Shown: positions 31,501-43,235, counted from the stretch's first letter. The stretch is 64,000 nt of DNA from Capra hircus (GCF_001704415.2 NW_017189517.1:9869167-9933166); one strand, 5' to 3'. Notes: generated from the sequence alone by a model not told the origin. Translations and numbers: made by a program.

Positions 31501-32436
31501 TGACCCAGGAAAAATGTATAAACTCCTAGAAAGACATTAACTAGCAAAGATGACTCAAGAAGAAATAGGAAGTCTAAATAAACTTCTAAGAAGTAAAGCT
31601 ATTAAGTCAGCAATCAAAAAACTTCCCACAAAGAAAGGCCCAGGTCCCTATGGCTTCACCAGCAAATCTTAAAGAAGAATTAACACCAAAAACTTGCACA
31701 TTCATCTAAAAACAGAAGAGGAGATACTACCCAACTCATTCTATGAGGCCAGTATTACCCTGATACTAAAACAAGACGGACTTAAAAAGAAAACTATAAA
31801 CCAAGCTCTTATGAACTGAGATGTAAAATTTCATCACAAAATATTAGCATATTTACACAAAAATAACCATAAATAAATCCAGCAACATATACAAAAGATT
31901 GTAAACCATGACTGACCTGAGATTTAACCCAACAATGCAAGGTTGGTTCAACATCAGAAAATTAATTGATGTAATATACCATATTAATAGAATAAAAGAT
32001 TAAAAACCACATAATCATTTCAGCAGGTGTGTAACAGTCATTTGATACAACCAAAACCCTTCCATGATAAAAATAAAATAAACAAACCAGAAAAAGAAAT
32101 GAATTTATTCTGCCCTTTACTATGAAAAATCCACAGCTAACACCATACATAATGGTGAAAGACAGAAAACTTTCCTCCCCAGAGGTCAAAGACAAAACAG
32201 GAATGTTCACTCTTGCCATGCCTACTCAATATTGTACTGGAAGTTCTAGTCAGGGCAATTAAGAAACAAAAAGAAATAATAGGCTTCTGGATTAGAAAAG
32301 AAGTAAATCTATCTCTAACTACAAATGACATAATTTTGAGTACATGAAATTCAAAGAAACTGTTAGCACTAATAAATATGTTCACCAAGATTGCAATGTA
32401 AAAGAACAAATACAATAATTGATTGTATTTCTATAC
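31501..32436 (+). pseudogene. Old L1 ORF2 remnant, reverse transcriptase region
   Basis: Plus-strand L1 from just before the reverse transcriptase (ACTTCCCACAAAGAAAGGCC; coding KKGPGPYGFTSKS-like) through ILPNSFYEASIT-like coding and the fingers/palm. It is littered with stops and small deletions. A Bov-A2 ends the readable part at 32437. Confidence 0.75.
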
Positions 32437-32520
32437 AGTGCTGCTGCTGCTGCTAAGTTGCCTTCAGTCGTGTCCGACTCTGTGCGACCCCGTAGATGGC
32501 AGCCCACCAGGCTCCCCCGT
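32437..32520 (-). mobile_element. Bov-A2 SINE, cut by the assembly gap
   Basis: TGC repeats, CTAAGTTGCCTTCAGTCGTG and AGCCCACCAGGCTCCCCCGT, then N. The rest of the element should lie in the gap, since the sequence after the gap shows no SINE. Confidence 0.9.
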
Positions 32521-32545
32521 NNNNNNNNNNNNNNNNNNNNNNNNN
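32521..32545. other. Assembly gap (25 N)
   Basis: Twenty-five N. The true length is unknown; at minimum the missing remainder of the interrupted Bov-A2 (roughly 60-200 bases) probably belongs here. Confidence 0.98.
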
Positions 32546-33909
32546 AGTGTAGAACTATGAATTGATATAGCTGCTGTTTCTTAAGCGTGTCAAAGACAAA
32601 ATGAAGTCACAGACAGAATTAACAAGGGTGCTGATTCATAAACTTGCTGCAGTAACTTTTGTTTCAGCAGGTGGGACACATGTTACAAAGGAGAGTAAGT
32701 TTTATAGAGTATAAAAGAGGAAATACAAAGACAGTCTTTGATTGGCAAGTGTTCAATTGGTGTGGGAATTTTGGAAGCAGGGTAACTTTTAATTCAGGTA
32801 TGGTTGGCAGTCGGTGATTAGCTCCATGGGGGTAAACAAGCATTTTAGGGACATTTCAATAGAGGTAAGATTATTTATTATTAAGAGTGTCAGATTGTCT
32901 GTAGCTGGCCATTTCCTGAAACAGGTCAGGGTCAATAGGGTGTGTTTTTGTGCTCAAACTGTTATCATGGTCCTTACGGTGAAGTACAGAGAGGTTAAAT
33001 TCCTTGTCTGAAGACCCATATTTGGTAAGTAGCAATATTCTTTATAAAACATGATCTGTAGTGACAGATGGGAAAGAAGGGACATTGGTTCTATTACAAA
33101 AGAGAAGGCTGAGGTGTGCCTGGTGGAGAGGTATTTATTCTTATGAAAATCATCATCTTCATCATCATCCCCTTAAGCAATATTTATTAAGTGCCCTGAC
33201 ACCATATGCTGAATGAGGCCTTTGGGATCTCAAGAGAGAAGTAGTTGATCTGTTTTTCTCAGCATAAAGAGGCGCATTTTGTGATATTTTTGTTTGCTTG
33301 TGCATTTCCCCCTATTTTAAGATAATCCAACTTTATTTTTCCTCAATTGCTATTGCTTCTGAAGGGGAAAATGAAAACAATTGTAGACCAAATGCTTCTC
33401 AGCAACAACAATATGTATAGTCATCTCAGAAGTCCCAACAAGAGATTGGAAAGAGCCTTGTCGGGCCAATGAAAGAAGAGACAGGGTGACTCATCTCAGG
33501 TATCTAAGCAAGGCTTAGATGATTTTGATTTTGAATTTGATGTGTGAGAAGTCAAAATAGCATGTTTCAAAGTCATGTGTTCTGCTAAATTCAGATTAGG
33601 GCCCTAAGGTCTAGGAGGGAGCCAAGGGGACTTTCTCAGGAAGTTTCCACCTTTCATTTTCCTTGGATTAAGAGAGATTAAGTAGTGTGGACACTAATAG
33701 GTGCTGAAGAGCAATGAAGCCATTGTTCTTCTGCCCTACCTTTTGGGTATTTCTCAGATGGTTTCCAGGGTTGAGAACAGGAAAGAAATTTCATCTTGGA
33801 AACAACTGTTGCCATAGTCTTAGCCACAAGCTCAAAACAAGGGATTTAAATCCATAGGTAGTCAATGTATCATCTAGTCACCATGCTTGGGAAGGGCATG
33901 TGTCTTGTT
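32546..33909. other. Unassigned stretch, possibly containing an old LTR
   Basis: No young repeat. 32600-33030 has the feel of an LTR or LTR-derived repeat (short direct phrases, TATAAAAGAG at 32711), but I cannot name a family. No exon seen; the 32814-33011 frame has nothing to support it. Confidence 0.3.
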
Positions 33910-34053
33910 TCTTTTCATCCTTAGAAGAACCTAGTGTGTTAAGGACTACTGTTAGCATTTCCATTTTATGGATGAGGAAATTGGCAATCCAGTAAGTCAG
34001 GTAATGTGCTCAAGGTCACACAGGATAGGAGAGGAGTTTGGACTCAAATTCAG
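33910..34053 (+). mobile_element. MIR SINE, split near its end by BovB
   Basis: TTAGCATTTCCATTTTATGG, ATGAGGAAATTGGCAATCC, GTGCTCAAGGTCACACAGGA and GGACTCAAATTCAG are the MIR core and 3' half. A BovB inserted into the MIR end at 34066; a few MIR bases resume at 34860. Confidence 0.78.
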
Positions 34054-34065
34054 TTCTCTCTGCTC

Positions 34066-34859
34066 AGTTCAGTTCAGTACCTCAGTCATGTCTGACTCTT
34101 TGCGACCCCATGGACTACAGCACACCAGGCCTCCCTGTCTATCACCGACTCCCAAAGCTTGCTCAAACTCGTGTCCATTGAGTTGGTGATCCCATCCAAC
34201 CATCTCATCCTCTGTCATCCCCTTCTCCTCCTGCCCTCAATCTTTCCCAGCATCAGGGTCTTTTCCAATGTGTCAGTTCTTCATATCAGGTGGCCAAAGT
34301 ATTGGAGCTTCAGCTTCAATATCAGTCCTTCCAATGAACATTCAGGAATGATTTCCTTTAGGATGGTCTGATTTGATCTCCTTGCAGTCCAAGGGACTCT
34401 CAAGAGTCTTCTCCAACACCACAGTTTAAAAGCATCACTTCTTTGGCACTCAGCTTTCTTTAAGTCCAACTCTCACATCCATACAGGACTACTAGAAAAA
34501 CCATAGCTTTGACTAGACGGACCTTGGTTGGCAAAGTAATGTCTCTGCTTTTAAATATGCTGTCTAGGTTGGTCATAGCTTTTATTCCAAGGAGCAAGCG
34601 TCTTTTAATTTTATGGCTGCAGTCACCATCTGCAATGACTTCGGAGCCCAAGAAAATAAAGTCTGCCACTGTTTCCACTGTTTCCCCATCTATTTGCCAT
34701 GAAGTGATGGGGCCAGATGCCATTATCTTAGTTTTTTGAATGTTGAGTTTTAAGACAGCTTTTTCACGCTCCTCTTTTACTTTCATCAAGAGGCTCTTCA
34801 GTTCCTCTTCACTTTCTGCCATAAATGTGGTGTCATCTGCATACCTGAGGTTATTGATA
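34066..34859 (-). mobile_element. BovB LINE, 5'-truncated, in a MIR
   Basis: The last about 790 bases of BovB, minus-oriented, starting at the tail AGTTCAGTTCAGTACC and reaching upstream to NINNLRYADDTTFM (YADD intact, 34832-34843). The target duplication TTCTCTCTGCTC (34054-34065) and TTCTGTCTGCTC (34860-34871) has one mismatch. An open piece at 34822-34460 codes the C-terminal domain. Confidence 0.93.
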
Positions 34860-34879
34860 TTCTGTCTGCTCTATTGGTC

Positions 34880-36741
34880 TTAAAGTTTTGGGATTTCTTT
34901 CTGACCCAAATTCCTAATTTTCATATTAAGTACTAATACCTGCCTATTAGAATATGTGCCAGTTCTGCCTGCAAACATGTTTAGGACAGAAACTTTGGAG
35001 TCCTTGGGGAGTTGGTTTGAAAAGGCTGAAACAAATCCACAGCTTATGACTCGCCTCCTTCCTCGAACTTGGGAGACTTGGCTCTTTAAGGGGAAAGTGG
35101 CAGCCCAAGGACAGCTGTATCTTATCCAGATGTTTCAGTGGCCACACAATGACAGTAAAGAGAAAAACAAGCCAAGTTCAAGAGAAACCCTTACAGGTTG
35201 TTCTGGAAATCATCTTTGGACTGTCCTTATTTACTCCTCCCACTTTACTGCTGAAGAAACGGAGGCTGAGAGAATGCCAATGCAGTTACCAGGTGAGTTA
35301 GTGGCAGATCTTGGATTTGTCTCTGAGTTTCCCAGGCCAGAGCTTGAGAATGCTGCCTGAATTTGCACTTGGGACATTTCTTCTTTCTTTAGCATCATGA
35401 CTGGTGACAAGAACTGATGGCAACAGGCCTGGGAGCTAGGAGTGGGTGTTTCTGCACTTCGTTAAGATGGAGGGCAAAAGAGAAGTGAAGACCGTTTCCA
35501 GGAACTAACTTTGAGGAGCAGCAGTGTTCATTACAATCATTTTGCTGTATTGTTATGGCATTATCAATTTGACTCCACTGAAAAACTTGAAGTGTAGAAG
35601 AAAGCAGCCATTTGATGCTGGTGCCTGATATTTAAACAGAGTCTGTAGTACAAACAGTGGTGCATCTCAGGCAAGTCCCAAATGACTCGTCTCGGTCCCA
35701 GAACCTAAGCACATTTGGACACAGTGATCAACATTTCTCTTCTAATGAGTCTGATTAATCCATAGATACAGTTGAGCATATTCCTTAACAATCCCCATGC
35801 AAACCCTTCACAGAGCTACTTTGATTTTCCCTGTCAAATGTCATATAAGGTTTCCAGAGAAAGTTTAATACAGCTCTACAAACAGACCCCGGAAAGATCA
35901 GCTCATGAAGGTCTTTCCTGGCCATGTTTGCTTTTCGCTGCACACGTGTTTCCCCCTCCCTGCTCTCACAGCATCTTGTGAAAAACCTTCCCTACCTTGA
36001 AAAAATGTAACAGCAGGTTTGGGGAGATGGGGGAGCATTTTTTGAGGGTTTCTTCATTCTGACTTTTGTATTTACACTTCATTTCTTTTCAGGCTCTGGA
36101 TGGCTGGGCTGGTGCTAATTGGTACAGCTGGTTTGATATTTAAATAGGTTGAGGAGCAGGTGGAGCAGCTGATGGGGGACAAGACCTCTGGGAATGCTAG
36201 GGAGATAGCTGCTAAGGAGGAGGAAGAATCTTGTGGAGATAGTCTTCTAGAAGCTACTAACAATGAGCAGTGAATCTCCCCTCCTCCAGCGCCTGCCAGT
36301 CCTTCTTGTTCACAAAGCCACCCAGATTCCTTCAGCCACTCTTAAAACCTGGGGTCACCAAATACCATTGGCACAGCTTGTTTCAAGTAACAGGTAGTTC
36401 TTACTCAGGGCCCTGGGCTTTCCTGCTTTTTTCTCTATATCTATGCTCTTCTTTCCAGCCCTGCTCTGTTGTGTTAAATCCAGTGGTCAGTTTTCAGACC
36501 TCCTTATCTTAATGTCTCTAGAGCATCTGACCCCAATGACTGCTCCCTCTTTCTTGAAATTCTTCTTGGCTTCTGAGACACCTCACTCCCCAGAATTTTC
36601 TCCTACCTTTCTGGCCCCCCCTTTTTTTCTTTATCAGACTCATTTCCTTCTTCTTCCCAGCTTATCAATGTTGGAGTGACCCAGGACTGAATCCTGGACC
36701 CTATTCTCTTTTTGACATTTTCTCCTAGCAAATGATCTCAT
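34880..36741. other. Mostly single-copy stretch with one MIR scrap
   Basis: 35225-35355 is a MIR core and 3' part (CTCCCACTTTACTGCTGAAG, AAACGGAGGCTGAGAGAATG). The open frame at 34956-35360 runs into this MIR and is not convincing as a gene. 36270-36680 is pyrimidine-rich. No splice-site-bounded exon seen. Confidence 0.45.
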
Positions 36742-36862
36742 CTAACCAACAACAACAACAACTAAACAAAAACAATCTCTCCCAAACAAACAATCAACCA
36801 AAGGAAAAAAAAAAAACCAACCAACTGACAACAAAAAAAACCCCAAACACCTACAACCACAG
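36742..36862. repeat. A/C-rich low-complexity tract
   Basis: CAA repeats, then mixed A and C runs such as AACCAACCAACTGACAAC and AAAAAAAACCCCAAAC. Simple sequence; the minus-strand frame across it is an artefact. Confidence 0.85.
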
Positions 36863-36879
36863 CAACTAAAAGTCCTTAC

Positions 36880-37110
36880 AAAGACATAGAGTATGTGAAG
36901 GGAGTGCTGTGTATGGGTCAATACAGTTGAGGATGTTGATTGGGAGCAAGGAAGTAGAAGGAGATGGCTGTCAGGCTGAGGCTTTTTATTTTGTAGACAA
37001 TGTGGTTCAGGATGAGGACACCTAGAGGCATGTGAGCAGCTGAGTGGCATGATCAGACCTGCAGTTTTGGAAGATGTTTCAGGAGGCAGACCATGAGAGC
37101 TTATCTTTTC
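36880..37110 (+). repeat. Unassigned old mammalian repeat fragment
   Basis: Contains GAGCAGCTGAGTGGCATGATC and GTTTTGGAAGATGTTTCAGGA, phrases shared in type with the repeat at 55610-55880 (GTAATGTGATATGATTTGC). Family not named. Confidence 0.4.
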
Positions 37111-37429
37111 CTTTGAAGAGGTAAAGGCAGTAACAATTGCTCTTCCATTTGGACATAAAGAGTTGCATTAAAAAACCTGCTCAAATACTTGACAAAACAT
37201 GTGGGGTCTTACCTTTCACTGTCCTACGGCGTTCCAATATAGCCATAGTCTTAGGTGAGTGCTTAGCAGCTTTCCTGGCTCTTAATCATTTTCAAGTAGT
37301 CATTGAAAGGGTCAGGCAGACAAATGTCTTCCCTTTCTAGGCCTAGATCTCATGGAGAGCACTCAGACACTAAGATCCTGGGTAGAATTACATATCTGAG
37401 CTCTGAAGTCCTTATATATTTTTTACTTT
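37111..37429. other. Single-copy spacer
   Basis: Nothing recognised; a short frame at 37137-37340 is unsupported. Confidence 0.4.
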
Positions 37430-37627
37430 ATTTTTAATTTTTTAAAAATATAAATTTATTTATTTTAATTGGAGGTTAATTACTTTACAATATTGTATTG
37501 GTTTTGCCATACATCAACATGAATCCACCATGGGTATACAGGTGTTCCCCATCCTGAACCCCCCTCCCTTCTCCCTCCCCATACCATCCCTCTGGGTCGT
37601 CCCAGTGCACCAGCCCCAAGCATCCAG
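37430..37627 (-). mobile_element. L1 3'-UTR insertion
   Basis: T-rich run (reversed A tail) at 37430-37475, then TTAATTGGAGGTTAATTACT, CAATATTGTATTGGTTTTGC and CCCCCCTCCCTTCTCCCTCC. Minus orientation. A loose repeat of TATATTTT with ACTTT lies on both sides. Confidence 0.88.
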
Positions 37628-37950
37628 TATATTTTAACTTTCCTTAGGTTTTTCTGCATTACGGTCACATATTTCAGGTCCTTAAATCCGGGATAGTTAT
37701 TGCAGCCAATTACAAGAGCAATTTTCCCCAACATACTTACTTTGTTCTGCAAATGGCACATTCATAATTACATTATTTTTATGCATCACCATAAAATACC
37801 AAGAGTCATCTAATATATCACTGACAAGAGGTAAGTTTTAGAGAGTTTAAAATAAACTGCTGAAAAAGTTAGATGGCTTTTTATTATTATTATTCCCTTA
37901 GAGCCAAAACACTCATGATCAAAAATTGCATCTGATTGGCTGGTATTCGC

Positions 37951-38218
37951 ATTAGGGTTTGAAGTGAGAACACTGGAGGAAAAAAGAGTCCCAGCTCCTG
38001 TTTTGTAATAATTTTTTTCCAGCTGCTTTTCTGCATTATCCTTTGATCATGGAATGTGGCTGCGGTCTTCTGTGCTGGAAATGTTCTGGTTTTCTGTTTT
38101 GCCCACAGAGGCGTCTCTCTTCTGTTTCTGATTCATGCACTTAATAGCATCCCCAGATAGTATCCCTGAACATTAATCTAATGCTATTTGGGGACCCTAC
38201 TTAAAACTTAGACTTTGG
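37951..38218. repeat. Large inverted repeat, left arm
   Basis: 268 bases whose reverse complement reappears at 39118-39385 with roughly nine in ten bases matching by eye. Landmarks: GAGTCCCAGCTCCTGTT, CCTTTGATCATGGAATGT, GCACTTAATAGCATCCCCAG and GACCCTACTTAAAAC. The arm is not a BovB, L1 or SINE that I recognise. Confidence 0.9.
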
Positions 38219-38904
38219 TTGGAGGAAAGGAATAGGATGCAGAAATTTCCTATTAGTGTTCAGCAATGAGAATTTGCCTGTAATGAAGAAATGACTGAAA
38301 GGTCATGAGATAGATTTTGGCTTTTAAGCTTGGGAGGATGTCTAGGCTGCATGTAAGAATGCATCCATTCCTCAAAAGCTGGCTACAAGCAAGCTTTTCT
38401 TGGGATCTGTCTTCAGAGGCAGTTTATGAACAAAACAGAAGAACCAGGTCTTATAACATTGGAGTCACAGGTGGTGGTTGTTTTAACAAAAATAGCATCA
38501 CTTACCTTTTCACCTTTGGCTCCCTCAACCACCCTCTACGCTGAAGGCTCAACATATCTGGTTCCAAATAGCTTATGGCTGTTTGCAAAACTTTAAGCCC
38601 CACCCAGAGGGTGAAGATATGTGGCCACTGAGCACACTTGAAATTGGGACTGCAGGTCCTGAAGGCAGTTTCCCAGGAGGTAGTCACACACCAGATCTTC
38701 TCTGGAGAGTGGAGGGCCTCTGACGGGGTCAGCATAACACAAAGGATAGTCGTGTCTATGGTTAAGGTCTTATATCACCTTTCTTTGGGATTTAAGAATG
38801 TAATAACTTTGTTGCTTCCCCCGGCCCCCCCCCACTGGTTATCCATATTCATTGTGGTAATTTAAAAAACTACAATAACAAAGAAGGAAATAAAATATGT
38901 TAAT
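38219..38904. other. Spacer of the inverted repeat, first part
   Basis: Single-copy sequence with no recognised repeat or gene; a C-rich tract CCCCCGGCCCCCCCCCAC lies at about 38819-38836. An L1 tail follows inside the spacer. Confidence 0.45.
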
Positions 38905-38921
38905 AATACCTCCCACCCTGA

Positions 38922-39025
38922 ATGGATACATATGTATGCATGGCTGAGTTCCTTTGCTGTTTACCTGAAACAGTTACAACATTGTTAATTGGCCATACCC
39001 CAATACAAAATAAAAAGTTAAAGAA
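38922..39025 (+). mobile_element. Minimal L1 3'-end insertion
   Basis: 104 bases of L1 3' end (GGCTGAGTTCCTTTGCTGTT, CATACCCCAATACAAAATAA) framed by 17-base target duplications AATACCTCCCACCCTGA (38905-38921) and AATACCTCCCATCCTGA (39026-39042), one mismatch. It inserted into the spacer after the inverted repeat's context was set, or at least independently of it. Confidence 0.92.
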
Positions 39026-39117
39026 AATACCTCCCATCCTGAGATAGTCCCTACTAACACTAGGTGGTTATGTTCCCAGACATTTTCTAGGCACAACACA
39101 CACTCACAAATATTCAT

Positions 39118-39385
39118 CCACCTAAAGTCTAGGTTTTAAGTAGGGTCCGCAAATGGCATTAGATTAAAGTTCAGAGATAATATCTGGGGATGCTATTAAG
39201 TGCACGAATCAGAAATAGAAGAGAGAGGCCTCTGTAGGCAAAACAGGAAACCTAAACATTTCCAGCAAAGAAGACCACAGCTACATTCCATGATCAAAGG
39301 ATAATGTAGAAAAGCAGTTGGAAAAAATTATTACAGAACAGGAGCTGGGACTCTCTTTTTCCAGTTTCCTCACTTAAAACCCTAA
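39118..39385. repeat. Large inverted repeat, right arm
   Basis: Reverse complement of 37951-38218: AAAGTCTAGGTTTTAAGTAG, CTGGGGATGCTATTAAGTGC, ACATTCCATGATCAAAGGAT and CAGGAGCTGGGACTC. The centre-to-centre distance is about 1.17 kb and the spacer about 0.9 kb. Confidence 0.9.
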
Positions 39386-39439
39386 AGTTGTCAGCTTGAC
39401 TTGTGAAATTCACCTTGATATCTTACTGCTACTTCTAGT

Positions 39440-40080
39440 GTCACTACCATGATCCAAAAATCTCCTTCTGTCACTTAGACATCTGCAGTAGTGTCCTAAC
39501 TGGGATCTCTGCCTTCACCCTGGCCCTTGTCCAAATCATCTTCCCTCCCGTGGCCACTGTGACCTTTTTGAAACACAAATGCAATCATCCGCCTCCCCTC
39601 TTCCTTAAAGCCCCTCTTAAATATGCCTGTTTTTGTTAGGATAAAGGCAAAACTTCAGTGGCTTACAAGGATCTCATGATCTGTTCACTCTCTTTCAGCC
39701 TTATCTTCTGACAGTCTCCCTACCAGGCCCTACAGTAGCCACTCTGCCTTCTCATCATTTCCTCAACAGTTTTTTTTTTTTTTTTTTTGCCTCTGAGCCT
39801 TTGCTCTGGCCGTTTCCTGAACAGTCCTTCATGCTGCTTCTTCCTTGAACATTCCATCTAGATTAGGCCCTCTTTGTTATCTCATTTTCCTCTGATGCTG
39901 ACTTTGATTAGTCCCTGCACTACCGTGTTTGTCTGGTAGGAGTTCTTCAAATTAGGAACAAAGAGAACACATTTGGAATTGAGCAACCCCCCAAAGTACT
40001 CTTGAAGTCCTGGCTTGTTCCCACACCTTGTTCTGTCTCCACGTTCTTCTCTGAGCCCTCACTGGTCTTCCTGCTGTATC
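39440..40080 (+). mobile_element. L2 LINE fragment
   Basis: L2 ORF2-end and 3' UTR phrases in order: GTGTCCTAACTGGGATCTCT, CTTAAAGCCCCTCTTAAATA, CAGTGGCTTACAAGGATCTC, TGAGCCTTTGCTCTGGCCGT and GAACATTCCATCTAGA. An 18-base T run sits at about 39771-39788. Confidence 0.72.
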
Positions 40081-40094
40081 TTACTGGTTTCCAG

Positions 40095-40307
40095 GTTGTG
40101 CTGTGCTGTGCTTAGTCACTCAGTTGTGTCTGACTCTTTGCGACCCCATGGACTGTCGCCCGCCAGGCTCCTCTGTCCATAGGGATTCTCCAGGATACTG
40201 GAGTGGGCTGCCATGCCCTTCTTCAGAGGATCTTGCCAACCCAGGGATCAAACCCAGGTCTCCCGCATTGCAGGCAGATTCTTTAACATCTGAGCCACCA
40301 GGGAAAC
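40095..40307 (-). mobile_element. Bov-tA SINE
   Basis: Minus-oriented complete element: GTGCTTAGTCACTCAGTTGT at the tail side and GAGCCACCAGGGAAAC at the head. Target duplications CTGGTTTCCAG (40084-40094) and CTGGTCTCCAG (40308-40318), one mismatch. Confidence 0.92.
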
Positions 40308-40469
40308 CTGGTCTCCAGCTTACTCCAGCCCATTTCCTGATATAACCCTAGAATTTTGTCCATTTTTTTTTTTTGCTTCTATCATCTAAATTTTGTTCTC
40401 TACTTTGTCTGTTGGCACTTGGCTCTTCTTTCCTGGGAATTCACAGAAATCTTGGAAAGGCAATGTGTT

Positions 40470-40890
40470 TTCCAAAATTTATGGAATGGGAGTTGAATAG
40501 TCATACAATGGTAAATTGCTCAGGAATAAAAATGAATGAAATGCTGATATATGCAGTAGCATGGTTGAATCTTCAAAGTATGTTGAGTGAAATGAGAAAG
40601 ACACAAAAGATTATACACTGTGTGATTCCATTTATAAGAAGTTCTATAATAAACAAAACCAATCTATGATGAAAAAATTGTAGCAATCATTGTCAGTGGT
40701 GGATAAGTAGCAATTGACTAGGAGAGGCAGCATAAGGAAATTTACTAGGGTGATAAAAATACTCTACATCTTGTTAGAAGTTTGGTTTACACAGGTCCAT
40801 GCATTTGTCAAAACTCATTCAGTGGTTTAGATATGTACATTGTACCTTTTACAAATTTTAACCTAAAGAAAAGAACCATGAACAAATGTT
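40470..40890 (+). mobile_element. Old L1 3'-end fragment
   Basis: AAATGAATGAAATGCTGATA, GACACAAAAGATTATACACTG, GATTCCATTTATAAGAAG and the distal CATTGTACCTTTTACAAA follow the order of old mammalian L1 3' ends. Confidence 0.65.
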
Positions 40891-41689
40891 AAACTTTAGT
40901 TTAAAATGCATACTATAGTGTTTAGGGGTGAAAATGTTTACAATTTACTATGTAGTGCATCCAAAATAAGACAGATTGATCAGTGATGTGATAAAATAAA
41001 TATAATGAGATGTCACTGTATAATATAAATGATGTGTATGTGTGTGTTCATTGTACAGTTCTTTCAAAGTTTTCTGTATTTTTGATATTTTTCTAATAAA
41101 CATATTGGAGAAAATGCTCTAGACTGAAAACCTCTCTACATTATGAAATGTTTTGTGAAGTAAATACACTGAAAATGACAGGGTATTAGAAGTGATTTCC
41201 ACATAATTTGTCTGTTTTGGAATACGGAGGGTATTTTGAAAGAGTAAAGCCCATCTCTAATGGGTATATAGACTAAGAAACAAGGTCTTAGGAGGATTCT
41301 TATACCAGCCCGGGGATTCTGGGAGCCAGGGAGATATTTTGCAAATAAGCAAGGAACAGAAACTAGGATGTGTATGTATGTATCGAGGGGGTTCGGTGAT
41401 TCCTGACTCAGAGTCCAAAAAGTCTAAAATCAAAGCTTCCCCTTGACCTAAACACCAGACTCAAAAGGAGAGTAGGGTTCACAGCCTTAGAATGGGATTG
41501 TTTTACAAGCTAGGAGACCAGTTACCTTAAACTTTGGGGTAAGTAGCCTGTGTTTCTCTAGCCAGGAAAGATAGGAGGGAACAGAAATGCTCAAGGTCTC
41601 TGAAAACTCTCCTTGATCATGAACTTTCTGGAAATTCTGCTAGACAGTATGCTTTATGATGACTCATTTTGTCTTCTTCAACACACTTT
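40891..41689. other. Single-copy non-coding stretch
   Basis: AT-rich then mixed; no repeat or exon recognised. Confidence 0.4.
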
Positions 41690-42030
41690 CCTTGGCATTC
41701 AGGACAGAGCCTGGCACTCAACAAATACCCATTAAATATATGAGTGTGCAAATGAATACAATTTGTTGATTCTTGTGCAGCTAACTTCTTCCAGGTCTCA
41801 GGTTAGTTGCCACTTCCTCTAGGAGTCAGTCCTGAGAGCATCCCTGGCCATCCCAGATCATGTTAAGCCCTTCCTTTATATCCTGTTGTTGTTCTAACCT
41901 TCAGGGCATTTTAAAATTGCAGTTTTAATGTCTATCTTGCCCACTTTCTTATAAGTCCCATGAGGGCAGGCGTGGTGCTTGTCTCAGTTACCACTGTTCC
42001 CCTCATGTTCAGTAGAGGAGATGCATAGAT
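41690..42030 (+). mobile_element. L2 LINE 3' remnants
   Basis: Two readable parts: CAGAGCCTGGCACTCAACAAA (41703 on), then CAGGTCTCAGGTTAGTTGCC to CCCATGAGGGCAGGCGTGGT. They are in L2 style but out of simple order, so probably two fragments. Confidence 0.55.
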
Positions 42031-42507
42031 TCAACGAAGGAGTTCAGTCCTTCCCTGATTGGAGTAAATTACCCTGCTCTGTGTTTGCACTCTGCTTTTC
42101 CCAGTGGGATTTAGACTTTCTCTTCCTCATTGTGCAGGGCACGGAACAGACATCAATCAAACACAGTTCATGATGGCTGGATCGTCATGCATAACGATGT
42201 TTTGTCTCATTGGGAACAGCTGACACTGAAGTTTTGCCTACAATATACCATGGCCGAACAGCTTTAATAAGGACTAAACCAGCAGATATAAATATCTGTG
42301 GCATAGTCTGACTGACAGAATGCTTTTTAATGATTCATATCCAACTGACTCTGGCTCAGTCAACAAAAGAGGAGGTTAAGTAGAGATATTGAAGTTGGCC
42401 AATGTTGGTTTGTGGCCCTTGGTTCTCACCCCTGCCCCTCAAGCGGTAGCTAGGAGTGGTTGCAGAGTTGTCTGTAAGTTTCCAGGTAGCTGAGGGCACA
42501 GGCTGTA
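42031..42507. other. Single-copy stretch
   Basis: No feature recognised. Confidence 0.4.
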
Positions 42508-42515
42508 GAATGAAG

Positions 42516-42711
42516 TGAAAAGTGAAAGTGAAAGTCACTCAGTCGTGTCCAACTCTTTGTGACCCCATGGACTGTATAGTCCATGGAATTCTCTAGGCCA
42601 GAGCACTGGAGTGGGTAGCCTTTCCCTTCTCCAGGGGATCTTCCCAAACCAGGGATCAAACCCAGGTTTCCCTCATTGCAGGTAGATTCTTTACCAGCTG
42701 AGCCACAAGGA
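42516..42711 (-). mobile_element. Bov-tA SINE
   Basis: Minus-oriented, with GTGAAAGTGAAAGTCACTCAG at the tail and ACCAGCTGAGCCACAAGG at the head. Likely target duplication AATGAAGT (about 42508-42515 and 42712-42719). Confidence 0.9.
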
Positions 42712-42719
42712 AATGAAGT

Positions 42720-43225
42720 TGCCCCCTTAAAACTGCAGTCTGGGCGAGAGCTGGGGACTGGGGACCATCTGCGCAGGTTATGGCTATAGGCACTGCCCTG
42801 CCATGTGGCCAGTGGCCAAAAAGTGGGCAGGTGGTAGAGCTCCAAATAGAATGCCTTCTGAAGTCCAGGAAGGCATCCTGCTCGTGCTGCTACAGGAGCA
42901 GACAGATGCAAACACAGAATAGTTCCTCATGTAAATGAACCCAGGGGCTATGAGACAAGGCTGATTGTACCACTCTTAATTTCCCTCATGGTCTGCTTCC
43001 ATGTGCTGTGTAGAGGCAAAAACAAGCCAAAAGAAAAATCACCGCCCCCCTCCCCCCAAAAAAAACCTTGTGCCAAATATAAGAAAGATATTTCTCTGGA
43101 GAAGAGCCTAATAAGACTTTAACTTGGGATTTTTTCTTCTTACTGTTATGAAAACAAGTAACTTGAGTAGCAAATATTATATATTCTTGATGAGGCTAAT
43201 CATAATATCATTTTTTGTGCAAATT
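42720..43225. other. Single-copy stretch
   Basis: No repeat or exon recognised; a C-run/A-run tract lies at about 43043-43065. Confidence 0.4.
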
Positions 43226-43235
43226 ATAACCCTCT

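Noticed and set aside
34956..35360. 134-residue open frame
   Set aside because: Its last third is a MIR read in frame, and the first part has no homologue I recognise and no splice or promoter context.
38819..38836. C-rich tract as a quadruplex or promoter element
   Set aside because: A single C run without the four spaced runs needed, and no gene nearby.
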